Below are positions 1-5,074 of a DNA stretch of 5,074 nt, in pieces. Under the pieces are notes generated by a model. It did no database searches. It saw nothing but the letters and a program-made list of their open reading frames with translations, and was not told the DNA's origin. The stretch lies in assembly GCA_013813125.1 (NCBI GenBank), contig JACCSH010000198.1, positions 1 to 5,074 on the forward strand, read 5' to 3'. Source of the stretch: Nocardioidaceae bacterium. GTDB lineage: Bacteria > Actinomycetota > Actinomycetes > Propionibacteriales > Nocardioidaceae. A program made the translations under genes and the position numbers. Within the stretch, counting starts at the first letter, position 1, and every line of letters begins with the position of its first letter.

Positions 1-1118
1 GCGACTTCAGTTCCTGGGGGCAGGGTCTGATCGGCGACCGCCTGCTTGTCGATTGCATGTGCGATTGCCTGGCGGACCAGAGGGTCGTCGAGCGGTGAAA
101 CAGCCTGGTTCATGCCGAGGTACAAGATGTTGAAGGCCGGCCGCTGCACGATCTCCATGCCGGCCTCCTCGAGGCCGGCGAGGTCACCTGGGGCCACCAG
201 GTCGAAGCCGTCGATCTCGCCATTCTTGAGCGCGTCTCGCTTGGCTCCGGTGTCCTCGATGGTGGTTAGCACGACGTTGGGCGTCTTGGCCTTCTCACCC
301 CAGTAACCGTCGAAGGCCACCAGCCGGATCTCCTTGCCTCGGTTCCACTCACCGAACATGTACGGCCCGGTGCCGGTGGGGTGCTTCAAGGCGTACTCGC
401 TGCTGGTGGGGTCTTCGCCGTCGGCAACGGTGCCGTACTTCTCCAGCGCGGTGGGGCTCTGCATGGCAAACGCCGGCAGCGACAGGGCCGGGACGAAGCC
501 GGCGAACGGCTCCGTCAGGGTGATCGTCGCCTCGGTCGGGCTGGGTGCCTCACAGGAGTCGTAGATGCTCGGGATCTCGCTGTCCCGGAAGCCCTTGAAA
601 AGCGAGATCCAGTAGTAGCTGACATCTTCGGTCTGAGCGGGGCCCTTCGGCTGGTTCACCCAGTACTCGAAGTTGGCGCACACGGCCTCGGCGTTGAAGT
701 CCGTGCCGTCGTGGAACGTGACGCCCTCTTGCAACGTGAACGTGTAGGACATGCCGTCATCACTGCCGGTCCATTCCGTGGCCAGCAGCGGTGCGGGATC
801 CGGCGTGCAGGGCTTGGTGCCCACGAGGCCCTCGAACATCTGCCGGGCCACCCGGAACGTCTCGCCGTCGGAGGCGAAGAACGGGTTCAACGTGGCGGGG
901 TCGGACGACGCCGCGAACACGAAACTGTCGGCGCCACTGGCTGGGGCATCACCGGCGGCTTCGAAGAGCTCCTGGCACTGTGTCTCGGCCTCGCTGGCAG
1001 CAGCCTCCGGATCACTTCCGGGCGGGTCCTCGCTGCTCCCGCAGGCTGCCAAGCCCATGATGCTCAAGGCGCTGACGGCACTGAGCACAGCACTTCGGCG
1101 TAGCTGGCGACTTCTCAT
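1..1118 (-). CDS. ABC transporter substrate-binding lipoprotein, family 5 (peptide/oligopeptide type), C-terminus cut by window edge
   Basis: Read on the minus strand from ATG at 1118-1116, this frame stays open for 372 codons to the left edge. Residues 1-25 form a lipoprotein signal peptide: an Arg-rich n-region (MRSRQLRRS), a hydrophobic core, and the lipobox LAAC with Cys26 as the lipidated residue, followed by a Gly/Ser/Glu/Pro-rich tether. The mature part reads as an SBP_bac_5 domain: SSDPATLNPFF (71-81), the YTFTLQEGVTFHDGTDF block (125-141), TGTGPYMFGEW (248-258), and DDPLVRQAIAHAIDK (344-358), all hallmarks of DppA/OppA-like proteins. By family knowledge it would be membrane-anchored outside the cell and deliver peptides or another small ligand to an ABC permease; the true ligand cannot be read from sequence. 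Family members are usually about 500-600 residues, so roughly the last third is missing. The twin Arg at 7-8 only partly resembles a Tat signal. Cys48, Cys104, Cys147 and Cys189 could form disulfides. The start is supported by a ribosome binding site six bases upstream. Confidence 0.93.
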   Translation of the reverse strand, partial: MRSRQLRRSAVLSAVSALSIMGLAACGSSEDPPGSDPEAAASEAETQCQELFEAAGDAPASGADSFVFAASSDPATLNPFFASDGETFRVARQMFEGLVGTKPCTPDPAPLLATEWTGSDDGMSYTFTLQEGVTFHDGTDFNAEAVCANFEYWVNQPKGPAQTEDVSYYWISLFKGFRDSEIPSIYDSCEAPSPTEATITLTEPFAGFVPALSLPAFAMQSPTALEKYGTVADGEDPTSSEYALKHPTGTGPYMFGEWNRGKEIRLVAFDGYWGEKAKTPNVVLTTIEDTGAKRDALKNGEIDGFDLVAPGDLAGLEEAGMEIVQRPAFNILYLGMNQAVSPLDDPLVRQAIAHAIDKQAVADQTLPPGTEV

Positions 1119-1124
1119 TTGGTT

Positions 1125-1128
1125 TCCT
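1125..1128 (-). promoter_or_regulatory. Ribosome binding site of the solute-binding lipoprotein gene
   Basis: The minus strand reads AGGA, then six bases (AACCAA), then the ATG at 1118. This is good Shine-Dalgarno spacing. Together with the well-formed signal peptide that begins right at this ATG, it fixes the start codon. Confidence 0.75.
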
Positions 1129-1149
1129 AACTTCGCTGGAGGGTACGGC

Positions 1150-1174
1150 GACGAACGCTAGTCACATGTTCGTC
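1150..1174 (-). repeat. Perfect inverted repeat in the leader of the solute-binding protein gene (possible operator or 5' UTR hairpin)
   Basis: GACGAAC (1150-1156) and GTTCGTC (1168-1174) are perfect reverse complements separated by 11 bases. The element sits 31 bases upstream of the lipoprotein start codon. It has no following T-run on either strand, so it does not look like an intrinsic terminator. It could be an operator for a dimeric repressor or a hairpin in the transcript leader. On the minus strand the loop also holds ATG followed directly by TGA (1167-1162), preceded by AAGGA at 1177-1173. A 7-base repeat at this spacing can occur by chance, so any function is inference. Confidence 0.4.
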
Positions 1175-1216
1175 CTTGGGGAAGGCAGAAACGCACACCG
1201 TCGGCATTCGTTACGG

Positions 1217-1247
1217 ATTAATGACCTTCGAGCAGCTAATAAGTGAA
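1217..1247 (-). promoter_or_regulatory. Possible promoter for the solute-binding protein gene
   Basis: This is the most AT-rich stretch of the 142-base intergenic region. On the minus strand TTCACT (1247-1242) could act as a -35 element and ATTAAT (1222-1217), with four of six matches to TATAAT, as a -10. The spacer would be 19 bases, longer than the usual 16-18, and the -35 is a poor match. A promoter is expected somewhere here because the lipoprotein starts a new functional unit, but these exact boxes are uncertain. A start site just downstream would give a leader of about 90 bases containing the inverted repeat. Confidence 0.25.
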
Positions 1248-1250
1248 ATC

Positions 1251-1278
1251 CAGGACGCCGCTAGACCCTAACGTCCTG
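1251..1278 (-). terminator. Candidate weak intrinsic terminator overlapping the stop codon of the HAD gene
   Basis: On the minus strand CAGGACG (1278-1272) pairs perfectly with CGTCCTG (1257-1251) across a 14-base loop. Two U-G wobble pairs could lengthen the stem to nine base pairs with a 10-base loop. The downstream sequence (GATTTCACTTATTAG) is moderately T-rich but has no long uninterrupted T-run. The HAD stop codon TAG (1263-1261) lies in the loop. The position between two functionally distinct genes fits a terminator for the metH-HAD unit, but it would be weak. Confidence 0.4.
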
Positions 1279-1932
1279 CTCGAGAAGCATCCTGAGATCC
1301 TCCACCTGCAGCTTGGCGAGTGATGCAACCTGATGGCGACGGCCGTCCGACGACACCTCGACGTGGTTCGGTACGACGACGACCAAGCAACCTGCTGCCT
1401 CAGCCGAAGCTGCCCCGGTGGGTGAGTCCTCGATCGCGATGCAAAGCGTGGCGTCCACGCCGAGCAGCTCAGCGGCGAGCAAATAGGGGTCGGGAGCGGG
1501 CTTGCCATGGCTGACCTGATCCCCTGTCACGATCGCATCGAAGTGCCCCCTTGGCATCTTGTCGAGCAGAGCCGTGGCGAAGTTCGTGTACGACATGGTT
1601 ACCAATGCGGTCGGCACCTCGGCGTCGTTGCAGGCCGCCAGCAGCTCGAGGGCACCAGGCCGCCAAGCCGGTCCACGTTCGGCGACAGCGGCCATGACGC
1701 CCGCCAAGAGTTCTTCGACTACGTCGTCCACGGACTGAGTCAAGCCCATCCGCTCTTTGATGTAGGTTCCAGACACGATCAGGTCGTTGCCCACCAGCGC
1801 GAGGCCGTCGGCTGGAGTCCACTCGGCGCCGTACCGCTTTGCCATCGCGAACTCGGCGGCCATCCACGACGGCTCGGTGTCACAGACCGTCCCATCCAGG
1901 TCGAACAGCACCGCCTGCAGTTCTCGCGTCAT
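1261..1932 (-). CDS. HAD-superfamily hydrolase (subfamily IA, phosphatase/phosphomutase-like)
   Basis: A complete gene of 223 residues, the usual size for a HAD-IA enzyme. All four HAD motifs are visible: motif I DLDGT with nucleophile Asp11 and general acid/base Asp13; motif II in ALVTMS with Thr112; motif III Lys144 in HGKPAPDPY; and motif IV Glu168-Asp169 in IAIEDSPTG. Residues of roughly 17-90 would form the helical C1 cap. The GKPAPDPYL and EDSPTGAASAEAAG blocks are typical of the CbbY/beta-phosphoglucomutase/Gph branch. By family knowledge it is a cytosolic Mg2+-dependent phosphatase or phosphomutase acting on a small phosphorylated metabolite; the substrate is not readable. The ATG at 1932 is chosen because it leaves a normal short N-terminus before motif I. 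A TTG at 1992 would add 20 residues that are only a shadow of the metH C-terminus. No good ribosome binding site precedes the ATG, and the metH stop is only 16 bases upstream, so translation may depend on coupling to metH. From memory, metH followed by a HAD gene also occurs in other actinobacteria. Confidence 0.93.
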   Translation of the reverse strand: MTRELQAVLFDLDGTVCDTEPSWMAAEFAMAKRYGAEWTPADGLALVGNDLIVSGTYIKERMGLTQSVDDVVEELLAGVMAAVAERGPAWRPGALELLAACNDAEVPTALVTMSYTNFATALLDKMPRGHFDAIVTGDQVSHGKPAPDPYLLAAELLGVDATLCIAIEDSPTGAASAEAAGCLVVVVPNHVEVSSDGRRHQVASLAKLQVEDLRMLLEQDVRV

Positions 1933-1948
1933 GGGCTGCAGTGTGTCA

Positions 1949-4900
1949 TCACCCAGCGTTGAAGTACTTCGCCTCCGGGTGATGCACCACAAGGGCGTCG
2001 GTCGACTGCTCCGGGTGCAGCTGCAGCTCCTCGCTCAAGTGCACGCCGATCCGTTCCGGCTTGAGGAGCTCGACGAGCTGGACCCGGTGCTCGAGGTCAG
2101 GGCAGGCCGGATAGCCGAACGAGTAGCGTGAACCGCGATACTTCTGGCGGAAAACCTCACCCATCTCCGGGGCGTCCTCACTCGCGAAGCCCAGCTCGCC
2201 TCGCACCCGCGCGTGCCAGTACTCGGCCAGCGCCTCAGTGAGCTGCACCGACAACCCATGCAGCTCGAGATAGTCGCGGTAGGCGTTCTTGGCGAACAGC
2301 TCACCCGTCACCTCGCTGACGTGTGCCCCCATGGTGACGAGGTGAAAGGCGATCACGTCGAGCTCGCCTGAGTCCTTCGGGCGAAAGAAGTCGGCAAGGC
2401 ACAAGAACCTATCGCGGCGCTGGCGCGGAAAGCTGAAGCGTGCGACCTCAACGAAGTGGCGCTTCGCGTCGAGCACCACCACGTCATCGCCCTCGCTGAA
2501 GCAGGGCCAGTAGCCGTAGATCACGGCCGGCTCCAAGATGGCCTCGGTCTGGACTCGGTTCATCCAGGTCCGCAGGCGCGGACGGCCCTCGGCTTCGACC
2601 AGTTCCTCGTATGTCGAGCCATTCCGCCGCGAGGACTTGAGTCCCCATTGCCCCATGAAGGTCGCCCGTTCGTCGAGGTATGACGCAAAGTCCGCCAACG
2701 GCACACCTTTGACAATCCGGTCACCCCAAAACGGTGGGGTTGGCACCGGATTGGTCATCGACACGTCAGAGCGGTCAGGCACGACAACCGGCTCGGTACC
2801 GGCCCGGCTGGCTACCCGGCCCTTGACGCGTCGGTCGCGCAAGAGGGGCAGCTCAGCGCCCGGGTCTCCCCTCTTGACGGCCATCACGGCGTCCATCAGG
2901 CGTAAACCCTCGAAGGCGTCACGCGCATAACGGACCTGCCCGTCGAACAGCTGGGCCAGGTCCTGCTCGACATACGCCCTGGTCAGCGCGGCACCGCCCA
3001 GCATCACTGGCCACCGCCCCGCCATGCCGCGGGAGTTGAGCTCCTCGAGGTTCTCCTTCATCACTACTGTGCTCTTGACGAGCAGGCCCGACATGCCGAT
3101 CACATCGGCATCGTGCTCGTCGGCCGCGCCGAGAATCGCGCTCACCGGCTGCTTGATGCCGAGGTTCACCACCGTGTAGCCGTTGTTCGACAAGATGATG
3201 TCGACAAGGTTCTTGCCGATGTCGTGCACGTCACCCTTGACCGTCGCGAGCACGATGGTGCCCTTTTCGCGGTCGTCGGTCTTCTGCATATGTGGTTCGA
3301 GATAGGCCACCGCGGTCTTCATCACCTCGGCCGACTGCAGCACGAAGGGCAGCTGCATCTCGCCCGACCCGAACAGGTCCCCCACGACCTTCATTCCACT
3401 GAGCAGGTCGTCGTTGACGATGTCGAGGGCAAAGCGGTCGACGAGTGCCGCGCGCAGATCGGCCTCCAGACCTTGCTTGTCACCGTCAATGATCCGCCGC
3501 TGCAAACGCTCAGGCAGGGGCAACGCGGCCAGCTCGGCGGCACGGGTCTCCCTGGTGTCGGTCGTGGTGACACCGGCGAAGATCTCGAGGAGCTTTTGCA
3601 GCGGGTCGTAGGCCTCGCTTCGCCGGTCATAGATCAAGTCGAGCGCTACCTGTCGCTGCTCGTCGGGGATCCGCGAGAGCGGCCAAATCTTGGCGGTATG
3701 GACGATGGCCGAGTCGAGCCCTGCCCTGACGCACTCGTGCAGGAAGACAGAGTTCAGCACCACCCGGGCAGCCGGGTTGAGACCGAACGAGATGTTGGAG
3801 ACGCCCAAGGTGGTCTGCACGTCGGGAAAACGGCGCTTGACTTCGCGGATCGCGGAAATCGTCTCGAGCCCGTCGCGCCGGGTCTCCTCTTGCCCGGTGG
3901 CAAGAGGGAACGTCAGGCAGTCGACGATGATGTCGCTCGTTTGCATTCCCCACGTCTGGGTCAGGTCGTCGATGAGGCGTGTCGCCACCGCGACCTTCCA
4001 CTCCGCGGTGCGGACCTGGCCCTGCTCGTCGATGGTGAGGGCCACCACCGCGGCACCGTGCTCCTTGACGATCGGCATGATCCGGGCAAACCGCGAGCCG
4101 GGCCCGTTGCCGTCCTCATAGTTGACCGAGTTGACGACGCAGCGCCCGGCCAGTGCTTCGAGACCCGCTGCCACGACCTCGGGCTCGGTCGAGTCGAGCA
4201 GAATCGGAAGCGTGGACGAGGTGGCTAGGCGGGAGGCGGCAGTGCGCATGTCTGCCACGCCGTCGCGACCGACGTAGTCGACGCACAGATCGAGCAGGTG
4301 CGCCCCGTCCCTTATCTGAGCACGCGCGATCTCGACGCACTCGTCCCACTTGTCGGCGAGCATGGCATCGCGAAACGCCCTGCTGCCGTTGGCGTTCGTG
4401 CGTTCACCGATCGAGAGGTATGACGTGTCCTGCCGAAACGGCACATGCGAATAGAGGGAAGAAGCGCCGGCCTCGTGCCGCGGTTCGCGGGGAGCAAGCT
4501 CGCGTCCCTTCACCCGGTTCACCACTGAGGCGATGTGCTCGGTCGTGGTGCCGCAGCACCCACCCACCAAGGCGAGCCCGAACTCGCGGGTGAACGTGTC
4601 ATGAGCATCGGCGAGGTCGCTGGGCGTGAGGGGATAGTACGCGCCGTCGGAGGTCAGCTGAGGCAGCCCCGCGTTCGGCATACACGCGATGGCCAGGAGT
4701 GAGTTACGGGACAGGTAGCGCAGGTGCTCGCTCATCTCCGCCGGACCAGTCGCGCAGTTGAGGCCGATCAGGTCGACACCGAGTGGTTCCAGTGCCGTGA
4801 GCGCAGCGCCGATCTCGGAACCGAGCAGCATCGTGCCGGTCGTCTCTACCGTCACGTTGACGATCAGCGGCACCTCCGCTGCGGCGTTGTCCGGTCCGAG

Positions 4901-5074
4901 GACGGCCAGAGCGCGTCGGGCGCCGATGACGGCCGCCTTGGCCTGCAGCAGGTCTTGGGCTGTCTCGACGAGCACGGCGTCGACTCCGGCGTCGAGCATG
5001 CCGCGAACCTGCTCCTGGTAGGCGTCCCGCAAGGTCGCGAAGGCAACATGGCCGAGAGTGGGCAACTTGGTACC
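1949..5074 (-). CDS. metH: Cobalamin-dependent methionine synthase (5-methyltetrahydrofolate-homocysteine methyltransferase), N-terminus cut by window edge
   Basis: The enzyme transfers a methyl group from 5-methyltetrahydrofolate via cobalamin to homocysteine, making methionine and tetrahydrofolate in the cytosol. The frame is open from base 5074 and gives 1041 residues to TGA at 1951-1949. Full-length MetH is about 1190-1230 residues, so roughly the first 130-180 are missing; the first visible residues (GTKLPTLGH) are internal, so the TTG at 5065 is not the start. Visible residue numbering shows, in order: the rest of the homocysteine domain with zinc ligands Cys107 (GLNC) and Cys173-Cys174 (GGCCG); the pterin-binding domain (GERTN at 223-227, DCLTFPLATGQEE at 385-397, NISFGLN at 427-433); the cobalamin cap with Phe568 and Leu575, equivalent to E. 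coli Phe708 and Leu715; the B12 domain with DVHDIG (615-620), where His617 is the lower axial cobalt ligand and Asp615 and Ser668 complete the triad; and the AdoMet reactivation domain with RYSFGYPACPD (983-993). All catalytic elements in view are intact, with no frameshift. The end (HHPEAKYFNAG) is the normal MetH C-terminus. The promoter and any cobalamin riboswitch would lie outside the window. Confidence 0.98.
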   Translation of the reverse strand, partial: GTKLPTLGHVAFATLRDAYQEQVRGMLDAGVDAVLVETAQDLLQAKAAVIGARRALAVLGPDNAAAEVPLIVNVTVETTGTMLLGSEIGAALTALEPLGVDLIGLNCATGPAEMSEHLRYLSRNSLLAIACMPNAGLPQLTSDGAYYPLTPSDLADAHDTFTREFGLALVGGCCGTTTEHIASVVNRVKGRELAPREPRHEAGASSLYSHVPFRQDTSYLSIGERTNANGSRAFRDAMLADKWDECVEIARAQIRDGAHLLDLCVDYVGRDGVADMRTAASRLATSSTLPILLDSTEPEVVAAGLEALAGRCVVNSVNYEDGNGPGSRFARIMPIVKEHGAAVVALTIDEQGQVRTAEWKVAVATRLIDDLTQTWGMQTSDIIVDCLTFPLATGQEETRRDGLETISAIREVKRRFPDVQTTLGVSNISFGLNPAARVVLNSVFLHECVRAGLDSAIVHTAKIWPLSRIPDEQRQVALDLIYDRRSEAYDPLQKLLEIFAGVTTTDTRETRAAELAALPLPERLQRRIIDGDKQGLEADLRAALVDRFALDIVNDDLLSGMKVVGDLFGSGEMQLPFVLQSAEVMKTAVAYLEPHMQKTDDREKGTIVLATVKGDVHDIGKNLVDIILSNNGYTVVNLGIKQPVSAILGAADEHDADVIGMSGLLVKSTVVMKENLEELNSRGMAGRWPVMLGGAALTRAYVEQDLAQLFDGQVRYARDAFEGLRLMDAVMAVKRGDPGAELPLLRDRRVKGRVASRAGTEPVVVPDRSDVSMTNPVPTPPFWGDRIVKGVPLADFASYLDERATFMGQWGLKSSRRNGSTYEELVEAEGRPRLRTWMNRVQTEAILEPAVIYGYWPCFSEGDDVVVLDAKRHFVEVARFSFPRQRRDRFLCLADFFRPKDSGELDVIAFHLVTMGAHVSEVTGELFAKNAYRDYLELHGLSVQLTEALAEYWHARVRGELGFASEDAPEMGEVFRQKYRGSRYSFGYPACPDLEHRVQLVELLKPERIGVHLSEELQLHPEQSTDALVVHHPEAKYFNAG

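Noticed and set aside
381..1103. 240-codon open frame on the plus strand
   Set aside because: It is antisense to the solute-binding lipoprotein gene, whose reading is supported by a signal peptide, a ribosome binding site and family motifs. The translation resembles no known protein.
1119..1260. Cobalamin or SAM riboswitch upstream of the transporter gene
   Set aside because: The 142 bases contain neither a B12-box-like sequence nor the conserved core of a SAM riboswitch that I can recognise, and the region is short for a cobalamin riboswitch.
1507..1962. 151-codon open frame on the plus strand over the HAD gene
   Set aside because: It is antisense to the HAD gene, which carries all four catalytic motifs on the minus strand. 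The plus-strand translation is compositionally biased and shows no motif.
1933..1992. Longer HAD protein starting at TTG 1992
   Set aside because: The extra 20 residues are an out-of-frame reading mainly of the metH C-terminal codons, and they precede the standard short N-terminus before motif I. The ATG at 1932 gives the normal family length.
3113..4228. 371-codon open frame on the plus strand
   Set aside because: It is fully antisense to the pterin, cap and B12 domains of metH, whose minus-strand protein is unmistakable. Its translation is rich in Arg, Gly, Val, His and Asp with no recognisable domain, as expected of a shadow in GC-rich DNA.
5063..5065. TTG at 5065 as the start of metH
   Set aside because: The frame continues open to base 5074, and GTKLPTLGH is an internal part of the homocysteine-binding domain. 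The gene runs out of the window rather than starting here.

Overview
The window is GC-rich bacterial DNA. The protein sequences suggest an actinobacterium: the MetH C-terminus carries a YSFGYPACPD motif that I associate with actinobacterial MetH, and third codon positions are strongly G/C. I cannot assign a genus. All three genes lie on the minus strand, so transcription runs from position 5074 towards position 1.

Layout in transcription order: (1) 5074-1949 is the 3' part of metH, the cobalamin-dependent methionine synthase. It is cut off at its 5' end by the window edge but complete at the C-terminus. (2) After a 16-base gap, 1932-1261 is a complete HAD-superfamily phosphatase-like gene of 223 codons, probably co-transcribed with metH. 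(3) A 142-base intergenic region (1119-1260) follows. With the end of the HAD gene it holds a candidate terminator hairpin around the HAD stop codon, a relatively AT-rich stretch that may contain a promoter, a perfect 7-base inverted repeat, and a ribosome binding site. (4) 1118-1 is the first 372 codons of a lipoprotein that matches the extracellular solute-binding proteins of family 5 (peptide/oligopeptide-type ABC importers). It runs off the left edge.

Functionally, metH and the HAD gene look like one unit: methionine regeneration from homocysteine plus a small phosphatase of unknown substrate. The solute-binding protein looks like the first gene of a separate transport unit whose permease and ATPase genes would lie beyond position 1. 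The long plus-strand reading frames are antisense shadows of these GC-rich genes. I see no tRNA, rRNA, CRISPR array, insertion sequence or phage-like gene, and no clear sign of an undescribed system. The most interesting parts are the structured leader of the solute-binding protein gene and the unassigned phosphatase beside metH.
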